NCBI GenBank assembly: GCA_022701275.1
Contig: CP031740.1
Location: 879,001 to 943,000 of the forward strand
Direction of reading: 5' to 3'
Origin: Microcoleus vaginatus PCC 9802
GTDB taxonomy: Bacteria; Cyanobacteriota; Cyanobacteriia; Cyanobacteriales; Microcoleaceae
Length of the DNA: 64,000 nt
The notes under the pieces were generated by a model that saw only the letters and a program-made list of their open reading frames with translations, ran no database searches and had not been told where the DNA came from. Positions 34,055 through 43,241 of the stretch are shown in pieces (positions within the stretch are counted from its first letter, which is position 1; every line of letters starts with the position of its first letter). Position numbers and translations under genes: made by a program.

Positions 34055-35005
34055 TTAGGGAGAAAGTTTGAAAGCGTGAGTCTGCGTGGGCAAAGCCTGG
34101 TTATCGCTGGCTTCTAGGGCGGGGAATTCCGAGCCGGCCAAGAAAGGCTGGGGCTGGTGGAGGCTGATGAGCTGACCAAGAGTTTTCTTTAATTGAGTCC
34201 GGGGTACAATCAAGTCTACAAAACCGTGCGCGAAGGAGTATTCGGAAGTTTGATAATTTTCCGGGAGCTTTTCGCGCAGAGTTTGCTCGATTACCCGGCC
34301 GCCCGTAAAGGCCACAGTAGCTTTTGGCTCTGCAATTATAATGTCTCCCAGCATGGCAAAACTGGCGGTGACGCCGCCGGTGGTCGGGTGGGTCAAAATC
34401 GGGATGTAAAGCAGTCTCGCTTCCCGGTGGCGTTCCAGAGCCCCGGAAATTTTAGCCATTTGCATCAAGCTGAGCATTCCTTCTTGCATTCTTGCACCAC
34501 CGGAAGCGCAAACAATGATCACGGACAAGCGTTCCCGCGTGGCGTGTTCGATGAGGCGAGTTAGCTTTTCTCCGACAACTGAGCCCATGCTGCCGCCGAT
34601 GAACTGAAATTCCATGACTCCGAGGGCGACTGGCAAATTTTCTAGTTTGCCGATGCCTGTTTCTACGGCGTCTAGGTGGCCTGTTTTTTCTTGAAATTCT
34701 CGGAGTCGATCGCTATATTTTTTTCGATCGCGAAATTTCAGGGGATCGGTGGCGTGCAGTCCTTCGTTAATGGGTACCCAGGTATTGGGATCGATCAACT
34801 GCTCGATGCGATCGTCACTGTAAACTCTGATATGATGCCCGCATTCCAAGCAAACCATTTGATTTGCTCGCAGGTCTTTGGTATAACTGAGGGCACCGCA
34901 AGCTTCGCATTTATTCCAAAGTCCGTCCGCAATTTCTCGTTCCGGCCGTTCTTGGGAGTTCGGTACTGATTTTCGTCGATTTGCAAACCAATCAAATAGA
35001 GACAT
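34055..35005 (-). CDS. accD: Acetyl-CoA carboxylase carboxyltransferase subunit beta
   Basis: The 316-residue product has the AccD zinc ribbon (WNKCEACG at about 32-39 and CLECGHH at about 54-60) and the carboxyltransferase core, with [28 protein letters not shown] and [13 protein letters not shown]. With AccA it transfers the carboxyl group from biotin to acetyl-CoA to make malonyl-CoA for fatty acid synthesis. The C-terminal tail of about 30 residues is longer than the core and probably disordered. It is a single gene, separated from neighbours by repeats. Confidence 0.97.
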   Translation of the reverse strand: MSLFDWFANRRKSVPNSQERPEREIADGLWNKCEACGALSYTKDLRANQMVCLECGHHIRVYSDDRIEQLIDPNTWVPINEGLHATDPLKFRDRKKYSDRLREFQEKTGHLDAVETGIGKLENLPVALGVMEFQFIGGSMGSVVGEKLTRLIEHATRERLSVIIVCASGGARMQEGMLSLMQMAKISGALERHREARLLYIPILTHPTTGGVTASFAMLGDIIIAEPKATVAFTGGRVIEQTLREKLPENYQTSEYSFAHGFVDLIVPRTQLKKTLGQLISLHQPQPFLAGSEFPALEASDNQALPTQTHAFKLSP

Positions 35006-35011
35006 TAAAAG

Positions 35012-35123
35012 TTGGTAATTGGTAATTGGTAATTGGTAATTGGTAATTAGTAATTGTTAGTTGTTAGTTGCTAGTTGTCAATTGTTAGTTGTTCAGTGAC
35101 TAATGACTAATGACTAATGACTA
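35012..35123. repeat. Degenerate heptamer tandem repeats
   Basis: Five copies of TTGGTAA are followed by TGTTAGT-like units and then four TGACTAA units, all in a seven-base period, between the DUF2007-like gene and accD. Confidence 0.85.
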
Positions 35124-35342
35124 ATCACCAGATTCGGGCTCATCTTCAACTGGACTGATGAGGAGCGATGCTGTTCGCTGGTGTTCTGGAAGAACTTGCA
35201 GGGCTGTAGCACTTCCAGCCCCCAAATAAGATGCTATGCCCAAGTCTACAATCCGGGCCGGGATTTCATGAGCAGCTAGGAGCTGCTGCATTAATTCCGC
35301 TTCCCAACGAAAGCTAGTAGTTGTAAGTGTAATCCAAGACAC
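35121..35342 (-). CDS. Small conserved protein, DUF2007-like
   Basis: The 73-residue product has an RWEAELMQQLLAAHEIPARIV helix followed by strands (ALQVLPEHQ, ASLLISPVED). This matches the small signal-transducing-protein fold of DUF2007, in which a ferredoxin-like unit binds a partner. The function is unknown. It lies between the prepilin peptidase and accD on the same strand, with only 61 bases from the peptidase stop. Confidence 0.75.
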   Translation of the reverse strand: MSWITLTTTSFRWEAELMQQLLAAHEIPARIVDLGIASYLGAGSATALQVLPEHQRTASLLISPVEDEPESGD

Positions 35343-35403
35343 GGAACAATTTTACCAATTTTTGAGACAATATTATGTTCGATCGCGCCTGACTACCTGC
35401 CGA

Positions 35404-36234
35404 TCAGAAACTAAAATTCGGGAAAAACAACTGCAAGTAAGTAGATAAGATCGCTTCCCCCCACAGAGCAGTAATTGCTGCACCGAGAGCCAGAAACGGG
35501 CCGAAAGGCATCGGTTGACGCCGATCGAGCAAGCCGATCGCGATCGCCCCGCCACCGGCAAAAGCCCCGGCTAAACAGGCGATGAATCCCGCTAGCAGCA
35601 AGTATTTCCAGCCCAGCCAAGCTCCCATCAAGGCGGCCAATTTGGTATCTCCGGCCCCCATAGCATTCTGCCCCAGTCCGATCGTCCCGGCGAGTCCAAT
35701 CGCGTCAAACAGCCACAACCCGACAACTGCTCCCGCGATCCCATCGAGTACCAGATAGTGTACCGAGTCGATCAAACTAAAAGTCGGCCACCAACCTTTT
35801 GCCACCTGGAAAACCAATCCGAGCACCAAACCCGATCGAGTTAAAGAATTAGGCAAAGTCATTGTATCGCAATCAATCAAAGACAAAGCCAACAGCCAGC
35901 TAAACAAAGCCCAAAAACCAAGAGTTTGCACTGTTACGCCAAACCGCCAGAAGATTAACAAAAACAGCAAACCCGTAGCTGCTTCCACCAGCGGATAGCG
36001 GGCCGAAATCCGACTGCGGCAGTGATTGCAGCGTCCCCGCAGCCACAGCCAACCGAAAACGGGTATATTTTCGTAAGTTCTGAGCTGATTTAAACATTTG
36101 GGACAGCGAGAAGGAGGGTGGATCACCGACAAACCCGCAGGCAACCGATAGACTACCACATTTAGAAAACTGCCAATAGCAGATCCGACAATAAAGACGA
36201 TCGCCGTGACAAGGCAATTAAAGATAATTTCCAT
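35404..36234 (-). CDS. pilD: Prepilin peptidase / methyltransferase (A24)
   Basis: This 276-residue polytopic membrane enzyme has the N-terminal cysteine-rich cytoplasmic domain (CPKC, then CNHC) and AIGSFLNVVVYRLP. The two catalytic aspartates are in SLIDCDTMTLP and GAGDTKLAA. It cleaves leader peptides of type IV pilins and pseudopilins and N-methylates the new end. Length and motif spacing match PilD. A pilin gene is not nearby, as is usual for cyanobacteria. Confidence 0.96.
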   Translation of the reverse strand: MEIIFNCLVTAIVFIVGSAIGSFLNVVVYRLPAGLSVIHPPSRCPKCLNQLRTYENIPVFGWLWLRGRCNHCRSRISARYPLVEAATGLLFLLIFWRFGVTVQTLGFWALFSWLLALSLIDCDTMTLPNSLTRSGLVLGLVFQVAKGWWPTFSLIDSVHYLVLDGIAGAVVGLWLFDAIGLAGTIGLGQNAMGAGDTKLAALMGAWLGWKYLLLAGFIACLAGAFAGGGAIAIGLLDRRQPMPFGPFLALGAAITALWGEAILSTYLQLFFPNFSF

Positions 36235-36452
36235 TAATTTGTCTGTTGTCTGTTGAAAGTTGACTGTTGTCTGTTGACTGGGGTTATTTATTAATTGTTA
36301 GATTGTGTTCGGTCAATTACCCATAAGGTTTGTAGTAGGGAATTTAGTAAAGAGTCAAATTCTGAGGACTTTATTCCTCACTACAAACCTATTTTTTGAC
36401 AATCCTTCGAGCCAACATAAATATTAGTTGTCAATTTCCCACTCGCAATTCG

Positions 36453-36498
36453 CAATGCCCAATGCCCAATGCCCAATGCCCAATGCCCAATGCCCAAT
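36453..36498. repeat. CAATGCC heptamer tandem repeat
   Basis: Six head-to-tail CAATGCC units between the pilD and 36505 genes. Another seven-base-period array of the type described at 35012. Confidence 0.9.
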
Positions 36499-36504
36499 TA
36501 CCAA

Positions 36505-36765
36505 TTAATACATTTGAGATTCAATTTCATCAAAAGTAACAAAACGTTCACCGGGCAACAAAACGGGCTGCGAAGCAAAAATTACCTGGCCTCGATCGCT
36601 TCCTTGACTGACAACTACACCCGCCGGACGCTGCATCTGCTCGGAATGCACTTTTAGATACATACCATAGGCCGAGCGAGCAGCTCGGATCAAATCGGGA
36701 GCTAGCAAACTGTGACTTTCGGAAGTTTCTATCGTGGGTTCTGGGTTTGGTTGGTATGGGTTCAC
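36505..36765 (-). CDS. Conserved hypothetical cyanobacterial protein
   Basis: This 86-residue soluble protein has a disordered N-terminus, a helix (LLAPDLIRAARSAYGMYLKVH) and a strand-rich end (GQVIFASQPVLLPGERFVTF, then DEIESQMY). I believe it has relatives in many cyanobacteria but recall no function. It is divergent from the cyclase gene at 36854, sharing an 88-base promoter region. Confidence 0.7.
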   Translation of the reverse strand: MNPYQPNPEPTIETSESHSLLAPDLIRAARSAYGMYLKVHSEQMQRPAGVVVSQGSDRGQVIFASQPVLLPGERFVTFDEIESQMY

Positions 36766-36853
36766 TGGAAACTTATCATAATGGTATTAAGTCGAGCTAT
36801 TGGTGTTGCCTCTAGAGCGATCAAACTTACCTTATTTTTTAAGAATAGACTAG

Positions 36854-38431
36854 GTGGAAATTATTAATAGATTAACCTACAATCCTCCCTTAGCTGCGCT
36901 CGAACTGCGGCTGCGATCGCTCCTTTCCGCCCAACTCTACGCTGCTGCGTGGGTAGATCCGTCCCCCGCAACGCTAATGGGGGTTTTTGATCACCTGCGA
37001 ACTCTGCGCTACATCCTCCACGACTACGTGCCCCGGCCGGTGTCCGAATCTCCGCCCAACCCGGGCGAGGTGCGCTACCAGTGGCAAACAGGCACCTTGC
37101 TGTTCACGGATTTGGCAGGGTTTACGTCGCTGTTGGAAGCGAATGCAGCCGAGGGGCGCAAGGGAGCTGAAACGCTGCTGGGGGTGATTAACGACTATTT
37201 TGCCTCGATGATTGAAATTGTCAGCAAATCGGGCGGGGATTTGCTGGAGTTTACCGGAGATGCGATGCTGGTGCAGTTTCTGGCAGGGGTTCATCAAGAG
37301 GATACAGCTAGGGCTGTGCGGGCGGGTTTGCGGATGCAGCGGGCGATGGCTGAATTTGCGAGTATTGAAACGGCGCGGGGTGTTTTGTCTTTGAGGATGC
37401 GGGTGGGCATCCACTGCGGCCGCTATATTAGTGCTGACATCGGTACGCCGCTGCGGATGGCCCACGTACTGCTGGGGCATTCAGTCCAGCAAGCCAAGCA
37501 AGCTGAGGGTTCTGGAACTGTGGGGCGGGTGTGTGTGACTGAAGCTGCTAGAGAGTGTTTGGGAGAGCAATTTCGTTTTGAACCCGGGAAACAGGGTTAT
37601 TTTTTGGTGGCGGACGATTTCACGGACGATCAACTCGGAGAGTATGATATCACTTTGACTGGCCGACGGATGCCGAGTTCGGTATTGCTCGATCGCAGCG
37701 TTTCGGGCTTGGTAAGCGAAATCGGGGAATCTGTGAAGCGGCTTGAACCCCTTGCTAGTTATATTCCCAAAGCTATCCTGAGACTGCTGGTTGAAAATGC
37801 TGATCAACGCAAAATCCCGCCGGATTTTCCTGAACCGACGGTGATGTTTGTCAACTTGATTGGTTTACCGGAGTCTGTGGAGAAAGCTTCGCCCCAGGAA
37901 GAAGTTAATCTGGTAGTGGGTTATTCTCGGGTGTTTGCGTCGATCGATGCTGTAGTGTCAGCTAAAGGGGGCGTGTTGCAAAAAGTAACGGCGCACTTAG
38001 ACGGTTCGGATATGCTGATTTATTTTGGCGTGCCCGACGCTCACACGGATGACGCCAGCCGCGCGGCTAGTGCGGCGATTGCGATCCGAGATATCATTGC
38101 AGGTTTGCCTCTGGTAATTATCGCGGGTGAAGAAGTAAAAGTAAGCTGTCAAATTGGGCTGTCCCGGGGGCCGGTGTTTGCTGCTGAGGTTGGGGAACCG
38201 CGAGGGCGCAGGGAGTTTAATATCCTCGGCGATACGGTGAATACGGCGGCTCGGTTGATGAGCAAGGCGGGGGAAAACCAAATTTTGATTGGTGAAAGGG
38301 TGTGTGAGTCGATCGAGCTAAACTTCATTTGCGAGGCTTTGGGATCTGTTGCTCTGAAGGGGAAATCTGCTCAAACTCCGATTTTTGCTTTGCACAGTGC
38401 AAAAGGGGAGAAGGGAAAAGGGGGCGTTTAA
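36854..38431 (+). CDS. Two-domain class III nucleotide cyclase
   Basis: The 525-residue protein has two cyclase homology domains. Domain 1 (about 78-235) keeps both metal-binding aspartates, Asp86 in FTDLAGFT and Asp136 in FTGDAMLV. It lacks the transition-state Asn/Arg, with GHSVQQAKQ at 208-216. Domain 2 (about 328-500) has Asn334 (FVNLIGL) in place of the first Asp but carries GDTVNTAARL at 459-468, with Asn463 and Arg467. The two domains therefore complement each other, as in mammalian C1/C2 adenylyl cyclases, and could form one composite active site. No membrane or sensor domain is seen. The start is a GTG at 36854, and a later ATG at 36977 would cut off only a helix. Confidence 0.88.
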   Translation: MEIINRLTYNPPLAALELRLRSLLSAQLYAAAWVDPSPATLMGVFDHLRTLRYILHDYVPRPVSESPPNPGEVRYQWQTGTLLFTDLAGFTSLLEANAAEGRKGAETLLGVINDYFASMIEIVSKSGGDLLEFTGDAMLVQFLAGVHQEDTARAVRAGLRMQRAMAEFASIETARGVLSLRMRVGIHCGRYISADIGTPLRMAHVLLGHSVQQAKQAEGSGTVGRVCVTEAARECLGEQFRFEPGKQGYFLVADDFTDDQLGEYDITLTGRRMPSSVLLDRSVSGLVSEIGESVKRLEPLASYIPKAILRLLVENADQRKIPPDFPEPTVMFVNLIGLPESVEKASPQEEVNLVVGYSRVFASIDAVVSAKGGVLQKVTAHLDGSDMLIYFGVPDAHTDDASRAASAAIAIRDIIAGLPLVIIAGEEVKVSCQIGLSRGPVFAAEVGEPRGRREFNILGDTVNTAARLMSKAGENQILIGERVCESIELNFICEALGSVALKGKSAQTPIFALHSAKGEKGKGGV

Positions 38432-38665
38432 ATAACTTTGCTGGGCAATAGTTGTACAGGTTTTATGGTTCACAAAGGCAAGTACAGCACAACCGCTTTC
38501 CAGTGTGACTACTAAATGTTAGTTTTATTATTTTTTACGATACATCACAATAAAAACCGCCACTTCGTCAGATCAGTTCCGGTTGCATCGGAATGATTTA
38601 ACCGCAGAGAACGCAGAGGGAGATCACAGAGAGATGAATAATTCCCATGAAGGGCGGAATTAATA

Positions 38666-39175
38666 TCACTCGCATAGACTAAACTCCGATCGATACTTCA
38701 CCGTTCCGCTGCAATCCTGCAAGGCTCCACTTTCTAACTCCAACACCATAAAAGCCTCATCGGGCACATCATATTCACATTTTAAGCTCTTTCTACTAGC
38801 AGGAATGAACCCAAAACGCGAATAGAAATCTGGATGACCAAGCACAACCACTGCCTGAAATCCCGATCGCGCGCACTCTTTTAAACCTTCCCGAATCAGC
38901 AGCGTTCCTATACCTTGCCGCTGATAGTTGGGTAGAACGGCGACTGGGGCCAACCCCTGAATCGACAAATTCCTAGAACATTTTCCTTCAACCGCAACCA
39001 AACTGAAGAAAATGTGTCCGACAACGCGATCGGATTGTACCGCAACGAAGGAAAATGTAGATGCAATTCCCCGCAATTTCTCGACTAAGTTAGCCTCATT
39101 TTCTCGCCCGAATGCCGCAATATTAATGTTGCGAACAGCTTCTACATCTTCTGGATTTTCGGTACGGATATCCAT
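38666..39175 (-). CDS. GNAT-family N-acetyltransferase
   Basis: The 169-residue product has the acetyl-CoA loop in LPNYQRQGIGTLLIREGL (about 88-105), following the strand APVAVLP. DRVVGHIFFSLVAVEG precedes it and HPDFYSRFGF follows. This architecture matches the YhbS-like group of small-molecule or protein acetyltransferases. The substrate is unknown. It is alone between a cyclase and a TPR gene. Confidence 0.92.
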   Translation of the reverse strand: MDIRTENPEDVEAVRNINIAAFGRENEANLVEKLRGIASTFSFVAVQSDRVVGHIFFSLVAVEGKCSRNLSIQGLAPVAVLPNYQRQGIGTLLIREGLKECARSGFQAVVVLGHPDFYSRFGFIPASRKSLKCEYDVPDEAFMVLELESGALQDCSGTVKYRSEFSLCE

Positions 39176-39408
39176 AGCTTACATTAATGGTTGTGCGGCC
39201 GCTATGGCAGACGAATTACTACAGAAAGTGTTTCTATCTTTCGACCCCGATATTAATCAAATTCTAGCGCCCCTGAAGCCTTTTTCCTCTTTTTGAGTTA
39301 TATATTTTTGGCAACCAATTATACAACGACTTGCAGATGAATGCCCAATCGTCGCCCAAGTCGATCGCTTCCAATCTTCACGCCCGATGCGGAACCGCTT
39401 AACTGTCA

Positions 39409-40497
39409 TTATTGCGGTACAAGCTGACCGGAAGACAATCGCTTAATGCCCTCCATTGCTGTAGTTTCTCCGGCTTTGTCACCGCCCTCACGAGCAATTT
39501 TTAAAGCTCCCTCGTAGGATTCGAGAGCTTTAGCAGATTGACCGAGACTTTCATGAATTGCGCCCATGTTGTTGAGCAAGCGTCCGATACTTGTCTTGTC
39601 GCCGATTGCTTCTAACATCGGTATTGCTTGCTGAAAATAGATCAGCGCTTGAGTATCTTTGCCGAGTTTGCGAGAGGTAAGTGCCATGTTGTTGAGGAGG
39701 CGACCGACGCCAGCCCTGTCTCCGATTTCCCGACGAATTGCTAAAGCTTGGTGGTAAAATTCCATCGCTCTATTAAAGTCGCCGATGTTGTAGTAGACGC
39801 CGCCCATGTTATTGAGGGTACGGCCCAAATCGCGGCGATCACCCTCAACAGTGCGAATCGTGCGCGCTTGCTGGTAAAATTCGATCGCCTTGGCGTAATT
39901 GACCTGTTCTGCGTACACGGCCGCAATGTTGTGAAAAGACTCTGCTATTTCAATTTTGTCGTTGGCTGTTTTGGCAAGTTCCAAAGCTTCTTGGTGCAGT
40001 TTCATCGCTTCGGAAAAATTGTCCGCAACCCTGTTGACGAAACCGATGAGATTGAGAGTGCGCGCGATACGAGACCCTTCGCCGATTTCTCGGTGAATGG
40101 CTAAAGCTTGCCGCAAAACTTCCAAAGCTTTGGGCTGCGAACCCATTTCGCCATAGACTTCCCCCATATTGTTGAGGGTTTCTCCGATTCCGGCTTGGTC
40201 GCCGAGTTGCTTGCGAATTGCCAAAACTTGCTCAAATGTCTCGATTGCTTCTCGAAACAAACCCTCGCGGTGCTGTTTTACTCCTGTTTCAAAGAGTTCG
40301 TCTGCTTGCGTTTTGGGGTCTGTTGCCTGAGTGAGTGAAGCGAAGCTATCCCGTAGGGAATCGCTCGCTTGGGTGCGCCTCGCATTGATCATTGGGGCAT
40401 AAGCTAGAGCGTCTGAAATTGCCAGCAAGCTGAGTGCGGGCGATAAGACAATACTTATAGCTGCGAGATAGCTGAAGTGATAAGAGCGGCTGTGCAC
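39409..40497 (-). CDS. Exported TPR-repeat protein
   Basis: The 362-residue protein has an N-terminal signal (YLAAISIVLSPALSLLAISDALA) and about six to seven 40-residue tetratricopeptide units of the Kinesin-light-chain-like type, each with a LNNMG-start and ALAIRREIGD-type end. It is likely periplasmic and mediates protein contacts. No enzyme domain is present. The repeats are of similar length and moderately conserved. Long plus-strand frames opposite it are shadows. Confidence 0.88.
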   Translation of the reverse strand: MHSRSYHFSYLAAISIVLSPALSLLAISDALAYAPMINARRTQASDSLRDSFASLTQATDPKTQADELFETGVKQHREGLFREAIETFEQVLAIRKQLGDQAGIGETLNNMGEVYGEMGSQPKALEVLRQALAIHREIGEGSRIARTLNLIGFVNRVADNFSEAMKLHQEALELAKTANDKIEIAESFHNIAAVYAEQVNYAKAIEFYQQARTIRTVEGDRRDLGRTLNNMGGVYYNIGDFNRAMEFYHQALAIRREIGDRAGVGRLLNNMALTSRKLGKDTQALIYFQQAIPMLEAIGDKTSIGRLLNNMGAIHESLGQSAKALESYEGALKIAREGGDKAGETTAMEGIKRLSSGQLVPQ

Positions 40498-40578
40498 CGA
40501 TCGAGTCCTCCAATAGCTAAGTGATAACTATTAAGATAGAGCTTTTTGGGGTGTTCCTGCCGAGTTTTTTCTCAATCC

Positions 40579-40842
40579 CTAGGTTCTGGCTGGGTTTTTG
40601 TCTTCCCAGACGGCCATAATCAGTGGCATATTATTGAGAGGGGAGATGAGAGCAAAGTTTTTGCTGGGTGGAAGCGATGCTTTTTCAGGGCTTTCCAAGA
40701 TGATGTCCTGTTGGTCAAGCGTGATCCAAGCAATTCCTGACACAACTTTAATTTCTCGATGAGTTTGAGGCAATCTATATACCTCGTTTTCCATCAGAAT
40801 AATGCGATCTGGCGCTGCACATTCGGAAGATATTTGAAGCAT
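40579..40842 (-). CDS. Small DUF2917-like protein
   Basis: The 87-residue product starts at the ATG at 40842, which has AGGAG 6 bases upstream. A longer frame to 40989 is only translated repeat (NYPLPISNYPLAI). The protein is all-beta with VSGIAWITLDQQDIILES and MPLIMAVWE, resembling the DUF2917 cupin-like pattern in which a Trp-rich strand follows a Glu-Val-Tyr segment. The function is unknown. Confidence 0.7.
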   Translation of the reverse strand: MLQISSECAAPDRIILMENEVYRLPQTHREIKVVSGIAWITLDQQDIILESPEKASLPPSKNFALISPLNNMPLIMAVWEDKNPART

Positions 40843-40856
40843 AGCATCTCCTACTG

Positions 40857-40918
40857 GGTAATTGGTAATTGCTAAGGGGTAATTGCTAATTGGTAATGGG
40901 TAATTGCTAATTGCTAAT
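40857..40918. repeat. GGTAATTGCTAATT heptamer repeats
   Basis: Nine degenerate seven-base units (GTAATTG, CTAATTG and variants) between the two small minus-strand genes. Confidence 0.8.
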
Positions 40919-40961
40919 CGAGAACTGTATTTCACCTCATTTCCACGCAACCCACACACTA

Positions 40962-41255
40962 CTATTGGCAATAACGCCGATCGCTCCAAGCGCGCATTTC
41001 ATCATCCGTCGCCACGCAGGTAGAACGACCAGTCGCCCGATCGCAACTGTGCCACCAAGTGTTACCATAGCGATCGCACGCCTGCCAAATTCTCAGTTCG
41101 TCCTCACCAGAAATGAGGTAGAGCAAAAACTGCCTAATTTGATTTATAGCTGAAAAGAGAGATTGCCCTTTCGGTTTTTCGGATGGTTTAGCTCTCTGGC
41201 TACTCGAAAAAAACCTCCTTATTTGGGGATATATCCGATTTTTGTAAGTAGACAT
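40962..41255 (-). CDS. Small conserved hypothetical protein
   Basis: The 97-residue product has a C-terminal motif (IWQACDRYGNTWWHSCDRAT, then EMRAWSDRRY) that resembles a short Trp/Tyr-rich unit common in small cyanobacterial proteins. The N-terminus is basic. I chose the ATG at 41255 over a TTG-like extension. The function is unknown. The frame shows natural codon use, and HIP1 bases appear in register. Confidence 0.6.
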   Translation of the reverse strand: MSTYKNRIYPQIRRFFSSSQRAKPSEKPKGQSLFSAINQIRQFLLYLISGEDELRIWQACDRYGNTWWHSCDRATGRSTCVATDDEMRAWSDRRYCQ

Positions 41256-41515
41256 AGCCAACACCTTAAAGTGAGTTATCCTACAAAAATTGCACCAATA
41301 AATTTACAAAAACTAGCTTTTGATTGCAATAATTTTATCGCAATTACAGCACAATATTGTTGTCGTGCAAGTCCTGTAAAAGTCTATCTTTACCTGATAA
41401 ATTAACCTTAACTCTGCGGCAAGTGACAATCAAAGCATTGCTTGCATAGGTTATATGAATAAAATCGATATATCGAAGCCCTTGTGACAATTTGGGTACT
41501 ACTGGCACAAACGCT

Positions 41516-42448
41516 ATGAACGAAATCAATACGCGGCGGATGAAACTCTCTCAGATTCAAGCTTTGATAGCTGTAGCAGACTGTGAAAACTTTAGCGAGG
41601 CGGCTTTGCAATTGGAACTGTCCCAATCCGCCGTCAGCCACGCCATCGCCTCTTTAGAAACAGAATTGGGAGTGCAATTGTTCCACCGGGGGCGACACGG
41701 TGCTCAACTGACGCCAGTGGGGGAAAGGGTAGTGAGTTACGGGCGTCAAATAGCCTGCGCCTTAGAAATGATGGTCAAAGAAGCGGATTTAGAAAAAGGT
41801 TTGCAGGGAGGCCAGGTACGGATAGTTACTTTTCGGAGTGTCGCAACTCATATCCTACCGGGTATTATTGCTAAATTTCGCAGTTGCTTTCCCAAAATTA
41901 CAGTTAGCATTACCGAAGTTTATTATACCCAAGCTGTGGAAGAGGCTTTGCGATCGGGCAAAGCAGACATCGGCTTTGTGTCTCTTCCCATCTCCGATGA
42001 ATTTGAAACTAGAGAAATTTTGCGGGATAAATATGTTGTGTTGCTGCCGCCAACTGCCAAATTGTCAAGCGCTAAGATTACCTGGAAAGAATTAGCGGCT
42101 TATCCGTTGATTTTGCAGCCGGCCGAAAATTCTTGTTCTGTACCGTTGCGAAAATATTTGACAACTTCGGGGTTTCCCTTAAATATCGCTTACGAACTCA
42201 GCGAAGATTCAACTATTGTCAGTATGGTGATGCAAGGTTTGGGTACAGCAATTCTTCCCCGTTTGGCTGCGGAACCGATACCTACTTCGGTGAAAGTTTG
42301 CAGTTTGCCTGCCGATTTTGAAAGGGTAATTGGGGTGGCTGTTTTGAGGGATGGGTTGTTGATTCCGGCCGTGTTTGCCTTCTTGGATTTAGTTAAAAGT
42401 GCCGCAGAGGTTGATAGTGAGGGCGATTTTCCGATTAATCCTTCTTAA
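41516..42448 (+). CDS. LysR-family transcriptional regulator
   Basis: The 310-residue regulator has an N-terminal winged HTH (MKLSQIQALIAVADCENFSE, then AALQLELSQSAVSHAIASLE and LFHRGRHGAQLTPVGE) and an effector domain with VRIVTFRSVATHILPGI and SKADIGFVSLP-type sequence (SGKADIGF). These regulators bind as tetramers to T-N11-A sites and respond to small metabolites. The neighbour genes do not reveal the target. The frame begins with TTG at 41492. The ATG at 41516 is preferred, and another ATG lies 8 codons later. Confidence 0.95.
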   Translation: MNEINTRRMKLSQIQALIAVADCENFSEAALQLELSQSAVSHAIASLETELGVQLFHRGRHGAQLTPVGERVVSYGRQIACALEMMVKEADLEKGLQGGQVRIVTFRSVATHILPGIIAKFRSCFPKITVSITEVYYTQAVEEALRSGKADIGFVSLPISDEFETREILRDKYVVLLPPTAKLSSAKITWKELAAYPLILQPAENSCSVPLRKYLTTSGFPLNIAYELSEDSTIVSMVMQGLGTAILPRLAAEPIPTSVKVCSLPADFERVIGVAVLRDGLLIPAVFAFLDLVKSAAEVDSEGDFPINPS

Positions 42449-42489
42449 GTGGTTAATTGGTTATTGGTTATTGTTATTTGTTCTTTAAC

Positions 42490-42978
42490 TGGTTCCCAGG
42501 CAGAGCCCACTGGTGACAACTTCCTAATTTGTCACCAATGTCAAGTGGGATAGGCAGACCGATTTAACTGCTGTCTGATCCTGGATTTATGCTCATATTT
42601 GACACTCCTCAAATCCTGGTTCTCCCTGGCAGTAAGATAGGCAATATGATCGGACGCCTTGCCACAAGAATAGGCATGGTTAAAGTGATAGAATCCGCGA
42701 AACAACATTTTTAAAGAAATCTGCTCAGTAGAGAGTTCTAATTCATCAGCAACCGCATCAGCTACATCCCGTAATATCACTTCAGTTGAGGCGAGCTGGT
42801 AAATTCCGATCGGGAATATGATCTGGATTGATTGTACGTCGTTTTCCCATGTTGCTTCTCTTTCACACCTTCCAGACCAGATTACCTTACACCATCGAGC
42901 TGGAGGCAAGCCTGAAGTTCTCCGCTTCGGGGAACTTCAGCTTAAGTTGTCACCAATGGGCAGAGCCTGGGAACGAGT
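42490..42978. repeat. TTCCCAGGC palindrome interrupted by an insertion
   Basis: The left half reads GTTCCCAGGC, GCCCA, GGTGACAA. The right half, starting near 42946, reads TTGTCACC, TGGGC, GCCTGGGAAC. Joined across the insertion, the halves form a near-perfect 66-base palindrome of the TGGTTCCCAGG family also seen at 44282 and 46725. Confidence 0.7.
42541..42909 (-). pseudogene. Transposase 3' remnant (probable DDE/IS4-like)
   Basis: A 122-codon minus frame ends at a stop at 42541. From about residue 28 the protein has SIQIIFPIGIYQLAS, LSTEQISLKMLFRGFYHFN and YLTARENQDLRSVK. I associate these with the C-terminal part of IS4-type DDE transposases of cyanobacteria, from memory only. The catalytic core is missing. 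The flanking 12-base direct repeats (TTGTCACCAATG) at 42529-42540 and 42947-42958 look like a target duplication around a 406-base insert. Confidence 0.45.
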
Positions 42979-43241
42979 AAAAATTGCTGACTTGAGCTTG
43001 ATGACTTGCTTTTGGACTCAGCTATTTGGGTAGCTGAGCAATTTCATTTGTCCAAAGTCCAATCTAATACCGATTTTTTATGATATAATATAAGCTAGGC
43101 TTCCCTAAAATCTCCTGCTTAAAGGGAGCTAGTCTGGGATCTTCTCTCAACAAGGTGAGGGAGCATCTACTCTTTGGCAAATAGTCTCTTGCGGTGCATA
43201 TCTGAATTTTGCTGTTTTCAACTACAAGGTGTCTTGTAAAA

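Larger units (their letters stand above)
42449..43241. other. Repeat-rich intergenic region
   Basis: This 793-base region holds a palindromic repeat (42490-42978) split by an insertion carrying a transposase remnant. It continues with AT-rich sequence and small hairpins (GAAGTTC/GAACTTC at 42914-42938; CTCCTGCTTAAAGGGAG near 43107). No other gene is supported. Confidence 0.6.

Noticed and set aside
36974-37480. 168-codon minus ORF opposite the cyclase gene
   Set aside because: His/Gln/Arg-rich antisense frame of a conserved cyclase domain.
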